Below the pieces are notes generated by a model that ran no database searches, was not told the origin of the DNA, and saw only the letters and a list, made by a program, of their open reading frames with translations. Shown one piece after another: positions 44,321 to 53,278 of a stretch of 64,000 nt of DNA (position 1 is its first letter; every line of letters begins with the position of its first letter). A program made the position numbers and the translations under genes. Source of the stretch: Chryseosolibacter sp964551035 (lineage in GTDB: Bacteria > Bacteroidota > Bacteroidia > Cytophagales > Cyclobacteriaceae); NCBI GenBank assembly GCA_964551035.1, contig CAZKBK010000008.1, positions 1-64,000 on the forward strand, in the 5' to 3' direction.

Positions 44321-46201
44321 CTACCGGGCCAGCTCCAGGATGAGCGTTGTGTAAGCCGGGACCGTGATCGTGCCGAGGTCGTCCAGTGCACGTCCCGTCA
44401 CCACATTCGTTGCGCGCGACGCCCCTTGCAGGTCGGCCGAAAAATGGGTCGTATCCAGCGCTTTTTCCGACGCGTTCGCATTCATGATCACCATCACGCT
44501 TTCATCATCGTCTGAGCGGAAATAAACATAGATGTTGCCCTCCGGAATGTAGTGCGTGAGTTTGCCATTGTGGATGACATCTTTCCCCTGCCGCCAGTGC
44601 AGCAACGTCCGAAGGTAGTCGAACGCCTCATTCTGGTCGGCGGTTCTTCCTTCGCGGGTGAACGCGTTCACGTCATCGCCGGGCCAGCCGCCGGGAAAAT
44701 CCCGCCTTACGTTGGGGTGATACCCGCCGTCGCCATCCATCAGCAATTCCGTTCCGTAATAAAGTTGAGGAATGCCACGTGTCGTGAGTAAAAAGCCGAG
44801 CGCCATCTTGAACTTGCCGAGGTCGTTGCCGACGAGGCGATAAAACCGCGTCATGTCGTGGTTGTCCAGGAAGATGAGGTTGTTGTAGGCGTCGGGATAG
44901 ATAAAGTCCTGACTCAGCAACACGTACAACCTTCGCAAGCCGGTATCCCATCCGGTCGGCTCGTTCAACGCCTGGGGTACCGCAAAACAGAAAGGGAAAT
45001 CCGTCACCGTAGGCAAATTGGATTCATAGCCGTCCTTGTTGGGCATTCCCTTCTGCCAGTAGGCCGTCGCCGGAATGCTGTTCTGCAGCCAGACCTCGCC
45101 AACAATATTGAATGTGGGGTACTCGTTCAGTACCTCCTTCGCCCAGCGTGACATAAAATCCTTGTCGGGATACGGCTGCGTATCCATGCGTATGCCATCG
45201 ATGCCCGCGTACTCGATCCACCAAAGTGTATTCTGGATGAGGTAGGTGGCAAAAAGCGGGTTGTCCTGGTTTACGTCGGGCATGGTGGTATCAAACCATC
45301 CGTCGTTCATGCGCATGGCATCATACGCCGACTGGTATGGATCGGACACCACATTGCCCTGGTAGTTTGAGCGCGTGAATTCGGGGAAACGATGAACCCA
45401 GTCTTTTTCCGGCGGGTCGTGCATCAGCCAGTGGTCGTTCCCGATGTGGTTCATCACCATGTCCTGGATCACTTTCAGCCCCAGCGCATGGCTCTTTTCT
45501 ATGAACTGAAGGTACGCCGCATTGCCGCCGAACCTTCTATCGACGTTGTAGAGGTCGGTGATGGCGTAACCGTGATAACTCGACTTTCGCTGGTTGTTCT
45601 CGAGCACGGGATTAAGCCATATCGCGGTCCCACCCAGGTCCTTGATGTAGTCGAGGTGATCGGTGATTCCCTTTAGGTCGCCGCCATGCCGGCGTTCCCC
45701 GCCGTCGCGATGCACGCCTTCGAACATTCCCGGAATGGAATCATTGGATACATCGCCGTTTGCGAACCGGTCGGGCATGATGAGGTAAATGACGTCAGCG
45801 GAGTTGAACCCCTGGATGCGGTTCTCCAGGCCGCCCTTATTCTTCAATTCGTAGTCGTAATGAAATGATCGCCGCCCGGAGGTAAACGTGACCGGCACCG
45901 TCCCGGCTTTCGCGCCGGCATCGATCTCCAGCGTAACGAACAGGTAATGCGGGTTCTCCACGGTTTTCACCTCACGGAGGGTCACACCCTCATATTCCAC
46001 TTCTACCTTATAGCCATTGATGTCCGTGTTGGCGTTGTGAAACAAGATCTGAACGTTGGGATTCTTCATGCCCACCCACCAGAACGACGGCTCGACATGA
46101 TCGAAGCGTTCCGCTTTCTGCTGAGCGGAGGTGTTGGTGATCGTCAACACGAGCACAAGCAAGGGAATCAGTTTTTTCGCAAAAAGGGTTTCTGGTTTCA
46201 T
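44321..46201 (-). CDS. SusA-like GH13 alpha-amylase/neopullulanase
   Basis: 626 aa from the ATG at 46201, which starts a clean signal peptide (MKPETLFAKKLIPLLVLVLT...NTSAQ). An N-terminal Ig-like domain (VEPSFWWVGMKNPNVQILFH) is of the cyclomaltodextrinase-N type, followed by the GH13 barrel: VIYLIMPDRFANGD, nucleophile Asp in GIDGIRMDTQPY (about 339), acid Glu in FNIVGEVW (about 368), and Asp in FLDNHDMTRFY (about 448). A C-terminal beta domain follows. It would cut alpha-1,4 glucan oligosaccharides in the periplasm after uptake. It has a separate 359-bp upstream region, so it is probably transcribed apart from the galactanase genes. Confidence 0.94.
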   Translation of the reverse strand: MKPETLFAKKLIPLLVLVLTITNTSAQQKAERFDHVEPSFWWVGMKNPNVQILFHNANTDINGYKVEVEYEGVTLREVKTVENPHYLFVTLEIDAGAKAGTVPVTFTSGRRSFHYDYELKNKGGLENRIQGFNSADVIYLIMPDRFANGDVSNDSIPGMFEGVHRDGGERRHGGDLKGITDHLDYIKDLGGTAIWLNPVLENNQRKSSYHGYAITDLYNVDRRFGGNAAYLQFIEKSHALGLKVIQDMVMNHIGNDHWLMHDPPEKDWVHRFPEFTRSNYQGNVVSDPYQSAYDAMRMNDGWFDTTMPDVNQDNPLFATYLIQNTLWWIEYAGIDGIRMDTQPYPDKDFMSRWAKEVLNEYPTFNIVGEVWLQNSIPATAYWQKGMPNKDGYESNLPTVTDFPFCFAVPQALNEPTGWDTGLRRLYVLLSQDFIYPDAYNNLIFLDNHDMTRFYRLVGNDLGKFKMALGFLLTTRGIPQLYYGTELLMDGDGGYHPNVRRDFPGGWPGDDVNAFTREGRTADQNEAFDYLRTLLHWRQGKDVIHNGKLTHYIPEGNIYVYFRSDDDESVMVIMNANASEKALDTTHFSADLQGASRATNVVTGRALDDLGTITVPAYTTLILELAR

Positions 46202-46560
46202 GGATAAAATTAAGTTGTGTAAGTCTGAATGGATGAATTTGGAATCACAGTTGTCCGTGAAAAACCTCGCGTAACGCCTCAACTAAATTTGTCATCGTTC
46301 ATCGTGCCATCAACAAGCCCATTCCATAGCCCGCTCCAGGGCCGCGGGGCCCCGTCCCTACAGATTTTCCGCTGTTTTCTATCCCTGCCTTTGCCGGCAG
46401 GCAGGCGCGCCTTGCCACTGCCAGACCGAAGATAGAAAAAGGCGTCAAATCTGCAGGGACTCGGAAGACTCAGGCGCGAAGGGGAGGCTTGCTGTTTCAA
46501 AGTCAACTCAAATCGTTGATTCTGGTCTCCGAACAAAGCTTTGTGCATATTCTAATTCCC
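46202..46560. other. 359-bp intergenic region with a long hairpin
   Basis: Between the GH-A hydrolase stop and the SusA-like start, both minus. Its main content is the imperfect inverted repeat at 46354-46460. No coding potential is convincing. Confidence 0.6.
46354..46460. repeat. Imperfect 30-bp inverted repeat, MITE- or REP-like hairpin
   Basis: Left arm 46354-46383 and right arm 46431-46460 pair at 25 of 30 positions (ends GTCCCT.CAGATTT and AAATCTG.AGGGAC). The 47-bp loop holds a second small GC-rich inverted repeat (CCTGCC ... GGCAGG). Confidence 0.75.
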
Positions 46561-49143
46561 CTACTCCAGCCGGATGCTTTCAATCCCGATCCCCTGTGGC
46601 TTGTCTTTCTCTTCTCCGGAAAGGCCCGGGCCGATCGAGATCTGAATAACTTCAACATCATTGATATCAAATTTGCCCGTCGAGGCGCGTTCGAAAAAAT
46701 ACGGCAGAAACGTTGGATATGGCCGGGGCAGCGTCACCAGGCTGACCGGCTTGAGGCTTGAAAGGTCGAGCGCGTGATCCGCGACCTCAGCACCAAGCAC
46801 AACGATTCCCCCAAAAGCGATGCCATCGCGCGTGACCAACGCCAACTGCACAGGGGTCTCCTTATCCGTAAGCGATCTGCCGCGAATGACAACGGTGCGC
46901 TTACCGGCCAGCGCATCCAACCGGTTGCCGATGTTTTTCACGACCGGGTACCGCATCGAATAGTCATGAATGCTTTCTCCCTCCGGGTTCTCCGGGTCGC
47001 GGACGAAAAGCTTTTCCACATTGACCTGAAATTCCGATCTACCCGGATCGAAGGACGGCTTCAGCCCCGAGTTCCGCGTCCACTGCCGCGACAACCGCGA
47101 TACATCCGTGGCGGCATTGAACAGAAGCACCGGCGCTTCCGGCGCGATCACATCAGCGCGGTAAGGGTTGCGGTCGTAAAAATCCCAGTCTCGCGGATGC
47201 GTTTGCAACCCCGACGGATAAGTATGGAATGTTTCCCCGGTTCCGACAACGATGTGGTAGCGGATCGTTCCCGCCTCGATCTTTTCACCAGGGATCGTTG
47301 CCACGTAGACGCCGTCTTTTGTCCTCGCCATGTCGATGACTTCGGGTCTGAATCCCTGCACCCAGGCGTATAGCCGGACGGATTCGATTTTCTCTGGCGA
47401 AGCAATGACCGCGCTGACCCGATAATCCCTTCCGGGCGACGTGGCTCGGGGCTCATGCGAAACGAACGTCTCTTTAAGCGACGACGCGGGCGCGAAGAAC
47501 TCATTCAGGGTAATGTTTTTCCAGCGGTCCGGGCCTTTCACTTTTGGGGAAAGACCCGCGCTCACCAGAAAGTATGTGCCGGGACTAATGGTAAAAGTGC
47601 CGTCGACGGCGGTAGCGCCGTAGTTGTTGCCTTCATTGATACCTTCAACCTTGAAGCTGTTCCCCAACGACGGGAGATTCACCGTCATGGGATGCGCAGC
47701 CCAATGAATGGCCGCCACTTTTTTCCGCGGACTTGTCCGCTCGAAAGGATCGTGCAGCCATACGACGTCGGGCATGACCTCGAGGCGCCAGACCCCGTCT
47801 TCTATTTTGTCCAGGAAGTAAGCGCCCGTCCCCCCGTAGGCAACGAGGGTTGAATGACCGTGTCCTGCAATCTTCTCCAGCTTCCCCGGCGACGGGTGCG
47901 CTGTTTCCGTGTCGTTGGTGTAAATGAAGGTCGTTTCGGTGACCATTTCAGCGAGGTCTTCGTTGTAGCTCACGCGGAAATTACCAAAGGTGGTATTGTC
48001 CGGATAGTTTCCGAAGTCCCTGTACATCGGCACCTGGTGAAATACTTCGGAGGCGATCATGAGACTCAACGCCTTGGCCGGTGCATACGACAGGTTCATA
48101 TAGTGAGTGCCATACTCGGTATTGACATCGGCCATGTACGTGGGGTCGTAAGCGAAGTGCGTGGCGATCTGTATCCCTGCCGTGCGGAAGCTTCGCGCCA
48201 TGGCCGGGTAGATGTACGATCGTCCCACGTCGGCGGCATCAAACTCGTAGACAAGCTTCGCGGCATTCCGGAATGCGGGGTTATCGGCAAACGGAATCCG
48301 GTAGTCGTCGACGTTGGGCAGAAAATTTCCTTCCAACTCATGGCCGGCGCCGAGGCCGGTGGGATACCACTGGAACGTTCCACCCTGGATGCCGGCGTCG
48401 AAATAGGCATCGACCAGGTGAATGCTGTGGCTGATGTTATAGAACACCGGCTTTTTACAACCCGTGCTCCTGATCGCCTCCACCATGCCCTGTATGAAAC
48501 GGGTAACCTTTTCCGGTTCTTCCCGGTGATGGGGTTCATTGCTTACCTCGAAGGCGATGATGGCGGGATCGTCTTTATAAGCGATCCCGGTATACCGGTT
48601 CACGTGACTGACAAACTGGGCGAGATAACGCTCCTGGGCCTGAATGGCACCGGGATTCGTGAGGCAGGCGTCTTTGCCATACTTCTTTGAAAACCCCGGC
48701 GTCGGGTCGTCGGGCTCGGGCCAGCCGTTCCCCCAAAAGGCGATGGGTGTGATCACAAAATTCATCCCGCGCGCTTTCATTTTGGAGAGCGCGTAATCAA
48801 ACAGCCTCAGGTGGTCGTTGTCCAGCAGGTTGCCCAACGTATCGCTGATCTCCGTATCCCAAACGTGCACGCGAAACAAATCAAATCCGAGCCGGGAAAA
48901 GTGATAGATGTCATTGTCGATAGCTTCCTCCAGGGAAATGTCGAGGCGCTTCGCCTGCCGGTAGGCGTGGGCAAACATCGCGGTGTAGTTGATCCCGAAC
49001 CCCTTCACTTCTTCACGGTTGTGTCCCCAGCGCATGACGCCCGTTTTATCGACATAAACATCGCGCGTGCTGCGCTGGGCCAGCGCGGCGGCCGCGGACA
49101 CCGCAAAGAAAACCAGTACGAGAATGACACGTGACTTTATCAT
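46561..49143 (-). CDS. Clan GH-A (GH5-like) exported glycoside hydrolase
   Basis: About 860 aa from the ATG at 49143, 1 bp after the GH53 stop; it starts a signal peptide (MIKSRVILVLVFFAVSAAAA). The first 420 residues form a TIM barrel of cellulase type: FGINYTAMF, FDLFRVHVWD, the acid Glu in IIAFEVSNEPHH (about 203), and a candidate nucleophile Glu in KLVYEFDAADVG (about 300). The C-terminal 400 residues are beta-rich modules (TFTISPGTYFLVSAGLS, then a jelly-roll-like end). The substrate is unknown; position next to GH53 suggests beta-linked galactan or mannan chains. Family placement is by motif only. Confidence 0.82.
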   Translation of the reverse strand: MIKSRVILVLVFFAVSAAAALAQRSTRDVYVDKTGVMRWGHNREEVKGFGINYTAMFAHAYRQAKRLDISLEEAIDNDIYHFSRLGFDLFRVHVWDTEISDTLGNLLDNDHLRLFDYALSKMKARGMNFVITPIAFWGNGWPEPDDPTPGFSKKYGKDACLTNPGAIQAQERYLAQFVSHVNRYTGIAYKDDPAIIAFEVSNEPHHREEPEKVTRFIQGMVEAIRSTGCKKPVFYNISHSIHLVDAYFDAGIQGGTFQWYPTGLGAGHELEGNFLPNVDDYRIPFADNPAFRNAAKLVYEFDAADVGRSYIYPAMARSFRTAGIQIATHFAYDPTYMADVNTEYGTHYMNLSYAPAKALSLMIASEVFHQVPMYRDFGNYPDNTTFGNFRVSYNEDLAEMVTETTFIYTNDTETAHPSPGKLEKIAGHGHSTLVAYGGTGAYFLDKIEDGVWRLEVMPDVVWLHDPFERTSPRKKVAAIHWAAHPMTVNLPSLGNSFKVEGINEGNNYGATAVDGTFTISPGTYFLVSAGLSPKVKGPDRWKNITLNEFFAPASSLKETFVSHEPRATSPGRDYRVSAVIASPEKIESVRLYAWVQGFRPEVIDMARTKDGVYVATIPGEKIEAGTIRYHIVVGTGETFHTYPSGLQTHPRDWDFYDRNPYRADVIAPEAPVLLFNAATDVSRLSRQWTRNSGLKPSFDPGRSEFQVNVEKLFVRDPENPEGESIHDYSMRYPVVKNIGNRLDALAGKRTVVIRGRSLTDKETPVQLALVTRDGIAFGGIVVLGAEVADHALDLSSLKPVSLVTLPRPYPTFLPYFFERASTGKFDINDVEVIQISIGPGLSGEEKDKPQGIGIESIRLE

Positions 49144-49144
49144 G

Positions 49145-50347
49145 CTATGGTAATTCATATTCGTGTGTGGCGAAGTCAAATGATGGCAAGGTATTCCCCT
49201 CGAAATCGAAGAACGTGGCGTTCTCCCATGACGACCCTGTTCCCCATTGGTCTTTAAGCGCGGGAACGGAGATCCATGCGGGCTCCCAGTAAACGACGCC
49301 TGAACCTCCCCCGTCAATCACTTCCTGGGTGAGCTTGATCAAAAGATCCCGTTGGCCTTCCTTCGAGAATGGATAATTGGCCAGTGGCGTCTGTGACCCG
49401 AAAAGGTTGTTGTAATCGTCTTCCGCTTCCGTCGTCCATGGGTAGGCCGTTTCGAGAATGAGGACCGGCCTGGCGTACCGCGCCCTGATGGCGGATACCG
49501 CCTCGGAAATGCCGTCGACGGAGACGGCGGTGTGCCACAGCGGGTAGTACGAGAAGCCGATCATGTCGAAATCGGCAACGCCGCCGTCACCCGTGATGTT
49601 GTCGAACCACCATTCCACGTGATTCGGTTCCGCGACGTGCAGGAGTATTTTCGTATCCACCGACGAATGCTCCTTCACATCGTTCACCGCGCCGATGGCC
49701 GCGTTGATCACTTCGCCGAGCCGGGCCCACTGCGGCGTGTCGCCACAGACGTTGCAAGAGGGAAACGCTGCGGGTGCATTCGTGTAGAGCATCCCGCAAT
49801 TGGTCTCGTTCCCCAGTTGCACGAGTTCGGGCATCAGTTCCTTCTCATCGAGATAAGACAACACCTTCGCCGTGTAATTGTACACGGAATCCTTCAGTAC
49901 CTGGAGCGACGTGATCTCCTTCCAGGCCGCGGGCACTTCCTGCTTGCCGGGATCGGCCCAGTTGTCGGAATAATGAAAGTCAAGCAGCACCTGCATGCCC
50001 CGCGCCCTGGCGAGCTGGATGGCTTCCGCGACGTCGGAGAGGTCGTTGTACATCTGGTCGCCCTCACCGCCGTAGACATCCCTCGTCCAGGCGGGATTAT
50101 GCCAGAGGCGCAGGCGGACGAGGTTCACGCCCTTGTCGGCGAATATTTCGTAGGGGCTCTTTACCGCACCATCACTGTACTGTCCTCCTTTGTCGAGGAC
50201 CTGATTGACGTAAGAGAGGTCGGCGCCGAAGTAGAAGTTTTCGGGGGTGCCGGTGTCAGGTCCTTCCTCCATGGGCTTATCGTTCTGGCAGCGGAGCTGG
50301 AGGAAGAGAGAAATGGCGAGCAGGACAAGGACAAGTCTCTTTTTCAT
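49145..50347 (-). CDS. GH53 arabinogalactan endo-beta-1,4-galactanase
   Basis: 400 aa. Signal region MKKRLVLVLLAISLFLQLRC may be a lipoprotein signal with a weak lipobox. The GH53 barrel is clear: FYFGADLSYVNQVLDKGG, VNLVRLRLWHNP, LDFHYSDNWADPGKQ, acid Glu in LVQLGNETNCGMLY (about 181), nucleophile Glu in PVLILETAYPWT (about 298). It cuts beta-1,4-galactan side chains of pectin. It lies 104 bp after the GH13 pullulanase-like gene and 1 bp before the GH-A gene, so at least those two are co-translated. Confidence 0.95.
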   Translation of the reverse strand: MKKRLVLVLLAISLFLQLRCQNDKPMEEGPDTGTPENFYFGADLSYVNQVLDKGGQYSDGAVKSPYEIFADKGVNLVRLRLWHNPAWTRDVYGGEGDQMYNDLSDVAEAIQLARARGMQVLLDFHYSDNWADPGKQEVPAAWKEITSLQVLKDSVYNYTAKVLSYLDEKELMPELVQLGNETNCGMLYTNAPAAFPSCNVCGDTPQWARLGEVINAAIGAVNDVKEHSSVDTKILLHVAEPNHVEWWFDNITGDGGVADFDMIGFSYYPLWHTAVSVDGISEAVSAIRARYARPVLILETAYPWTTEAEDDYNNLFGSQTPLANYPFSKEGQRDLLIKLTQEVIDGGGSGVVYWEPAWISVPALKDQWGTGSSWENATFFDFEGNTLPSFDFATHEYELP

Positions 50348-50451
50348 AGGTAGCAGTTAAGTTCGCAAAAAAAACAGGGACACAAGACCGCAGCGCGATA
50401 ATCTTCCACGCGGGAGCGGGCCGTTCATTCCGGCCAATGCAACTCCTTCCC

Positions 50452-53271
50452 TCACTTCTTCAGGACCTTTGTCCGGTATATGTCGCCCGTGGTACGAATT
50501 TCGGCAATGAACAGGCCGGCGCCGATGTGATGAACGTCCCAGGCGTCAGCGCCCATTCTCTTCAACGGATAGGCAACGCCAAATCCGTTGTAAAGGGTTA
50601 CAGAAACGACAGGATAGTCCGCCGAGATCCGTAGGCGGTCGCCGACCGGGTTCGGATAAACGTCAATGTTCACGTCCAACACCTCGGTGTTGGACGTGAT
50701 GATCGTCGACTCCAATGGAACATCGGTGAACATTTTGACGCCCCCGGCGGGAACGCTGATCGCCATCGTAGTTTCCGCCACCTCCAAACCTTGTGCGCCT
50801 GCGTAGTAGTCGTACCATGTCCCGGTATGCGGGAACGTAACGTCAATGGTTCGCTCATCCAGGTAAAAGTTCGCAACGATCACGGCGTTCATGTCGTCTG
50901 CGTTCATCGGACTTGCATTGTAGGGCGTATTTTTCAGTACGATCTGTTTTTCCAGGGAGCTGCCGGACGAAATCGTCGCCTCGCCCGAGGTAAAAAGGTC
51001 GTATTCCTTACGGAGCCTGATCAGGTCTCGGGTATGTTCGAACAGCAAGCGCCGCTGCAACTCATCCTGATAGTCCCATCGCACGGGCTTGGGAGAGACG
51101 CGGCAACCGTCGTTGATGGTTCCATCCTGACAATGGTTGATGCTGTAATCATACCCGAGTTCGCCAAACTGCCAAAGCATCTTCGGTCCGGGGATGGTGT
51201 AAAACAACGTGCTGGCCGAGCGCACGCGCGAGAGGCCGATGAGGGTGTCCCGGGCCGAATACGACGCCGCTTCATTGCCATAGAAGATATTTTTTACCAT
51301 CAGGCGCTCCTCGTCATGGCTTTCCATGTATGAGACCAGGTGCGGTACCGTCCATCCCCGATTCTTGTAATACACACCCTGAATGTCGGTCTTCCCTTCC
51401 CATCCCATCGTCAGTTCGTTGTAAGGTTCGGTCATCTTTCCCCACAGCATCATTCCTTTGCCTTCGCCCGCGCGATATTCCGCAAGCGCTTTCTCTTCCG
51501 TATTTACCGAAAGGTGTTCAAGAATAACATAGGCGTCAGGGCTGTGCTCCCATATCCTGTCAGCCATCCGTGTGAGCAGCGCAATGCGGGACGCATCGTA
51601 CTGGGACCACGCATCGGTATTGTTGGGGTTGTTCGTTTGCGTAAAGCCTTTCGAAAGGTCGAACCGGAAACCGTCAACGTTGAATTCATTGAGCCAGTAA
51701 TGGTTGACCGTGTCCACGTAGCTTTTTGTGTATTCACTCTCGTGATTCATGTCGAAAAACACATTGAACGGGTGTTTCGCCTCCACGTTGAACCACTTGT
51801 TATCGGCCTGCGGCTTCATGTTGACAAAGTCGAAGTCGAGCATGGCGTAGGAATTCGGAATGTCCTGGTGGTTGAGGGCAATATCCAAAATAACGGCAAT
51901 GCCGTTTTGATGACATACGTCGATGAATTCCTTCAGCTTGTTCTTCGGTCCGTACGATTTGTCGGGCGCGAACATGAACGTCGGGTTGTACCCCCAGCTT
52001 TCATTACCGTTGAATTCCATGATCGGCATCAGTTCCACGGCGTTCACGCCAAGGCGGGAAAGATAACTCACCGTGTCGATCAAATTCTGATACGTGCGTT
52101 CATCGGCTGCGAAGAAATCCCTGATGAGCAGTTCGTAAATGACGAGTTCCTCCCGGGCGGGCTTTTCAAAATTCTCTACAACCCATGCGTAGGGTTCCTG
52201 GCCCGTCTGCAGCACGGAAAGCCTGTTAAAATACCATTGGTCACTAAGCGCGTCAGCGGGAAAGGGCTTCAGGTCGGGATACACGGCGTCGGAAATGTAC
52301 TGGTCATCCGGGTCGAGTATTTTATCTGCGTAAGGGTCTGCAATGCGGATAGATTCGTCCACAAGGTACTGAAAGGCGTATTCTTGTCCCGGCGTGAGGT
52401 CCGTCAGTTCCAACCAGAAGTGTTCTCCGTCCAGTTTCATCTGATAGGCGGGGTCGATCTGCCAGTCGTTGAAGTCGCCGAGCACGTAAACCGATTCCTT
52501 GCCCGGCGCCCACACGCTCAGCGTAGCGCGCGTCTCATCGTCCGCATAGTTGATGCCATCCACCACGCCGGCAGGGCGGGCTTGCGATAGCGTGGGAGTT
52601 CTCAGTACATAGGTAAACGACGCCATCTTTGTTTCCGCCCCGTTGTCGGCTTTCGCGACGACCGTCACCGCGCCCGAAGTCTCGGTGACGGTATGCGTGT
52701 AGGCGAGCGTTGTAACCTGATCCGCGGACGCAATGATGTCATTGCCGATCTCCAGGGTGATGTCGGCAGGCTCGTTGGTGCCCACCTCGATTTGTACTTC
52801 ATCGTTCACATCAGCGAAAAAGACTTCCGAGGAGGGCGAGGCGAAGCCAACGGCAAAGGACTCGGTGAATTCTATGAATTTGTCGGCCGTCTGGCCGTTG
52901 GACCAATCACGGCCCTTGAGCAGGACGCCGACGGTGGAAATCTCCGAGGCAGGTCTGTTAAAGAACGTCGTTGCCGTGATCGTAATGGTGTAGTGGTTGA
53001 GGTTCCCGGTTGACCGCGTCACTTTTGCGGCATCCTGGGCGCTGGTCGCGGGGTTGACGTTCGTCGGTGCGTTGTTGTCGTTTGCGCCATTCTCCAACCA
53101 GGCCCAGAGCCACACCTCGTCGAGGTCCCTGGCGGCAAAGTCGGTACCCGTCACATCGAAGGTGATCGTCACCGGTTGCGAAGGCGATGGTACCGCGGGG
53201 TCGGTGGTAACGGTCTGAGCGAGGGCTGTGGACGCAGCAAGAATGAAGGCGATCGGGTAAAGATACTTCAT
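50452..53271 (-). CDS. T9SS-exported GH13 pullulanase-like amylase
   Basis: 939 aa. Signal peptide to about residue 18. Then two beta-rich modules (about 20-120 and 125-225), a CBM48/E-set domain (TLSVWAPGKESVYVLGDFND), and a GH13 barrel with nucleophile Asp in VDGFRFDLSKGF (about 538), acid Glu in AYVILEHLS (about 585) and Asp in YMESHDEERL (about 653). The last 80 residues are a T9SS type A sorting domain (VYPNPVGDRLRIS ... GLFIAEIRTTGD ... TKVLKK). So the enzyme is secreted or anchored on the cell surface, where it would cut starch or pullulan-type chains. It starts 7 bp after the FG-GAP gene. Confidence 0.94.
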   Translation of the reverse strand: MKYLYPIAFILAASTALAQTVTTDPAVPSPSQPVTITFDVTGTDFAARDLDEVWLWAWLENGANDNNAPTNVNPATSAQDAAKVTRSTGNLNHYTITITATTFFNRPASEISTVGVLLKGRDWSNGQTADKFIEFTESFAVGFASPSSEVFFADVNDEVQIEVGTNEPADITLEIGNDIIASADQVTTLAYTHTVTETSGAVTVVAKADNGAETKMASFTYVLRTPTLSQARPAGVVDGINYADDETRATLSVWAPGKESVYVLGDFNDWQIDPAYQMKLDGEHFWLELTDLTPGQEYAFQYLVDESIRIADPYADKILDPDDQYISDAVYPDLKPFPADALSDQWYFNRLSVLQTGQEPYAWVVENFEKPAREELVIYELLIRDFFAADERTYQNLIDTVSYLSRLGVNAVELMPIMEFNGNESWGYNPTFMFAPDKSYGPKNKLKEFIDVCHQNGIAVILDIALNHQDIPNSYAMLDFDFVNMKPQADNKWFNVEAKHPFNVFFDMNHESEYTKSYVDTVNHYWLNEFNVDGFRFDLSKGFTQTNNPNNTDAWSQYDASRIALLTRMADRIWEHSPDAYVILEHLSVNTEEKALAEYRAGEGKGMMLWGKMTEPYNELTMGWEGKTDIQGVYYKNRGWTVPHLVSYMESHDEERLMVKNIFYGNEAASYSARDTLIGLSRVRSASTLFYTIPGPKMLWQFGELGYDYSINHCQDGTINDGCRVSPKPVRWDYQDELQRRLLFEHTRDLIRLRKEYDLFTSGEATISSGSSLEKQIVLKNTPYNASPMNADDMNAVIVANFYLDERTIDVTFPHTGTWYDYYAGAQGLEVAETTMAISVPAGGVKMFTDVPLESTIITSNTEVLDVNIDVYPNPVGDRLRISADYPVVSVTLYNGFGVAYPLKRMGADAWDVHHIGAGLFIAEIRTTGDIYRTKVLKK

Positions 53272-53278
53272 AGGTTTT

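Noticed and set aside
51340..52590. Long plus-strand open frame of 416 codons
   Set aside because: It is antisense to the GH13 pullulanase-like gene, which has full catalytic motifs and a sorting tail. The plus frame has no recognisable domain and an odd composition, and is a shadow of high-GC codon use.
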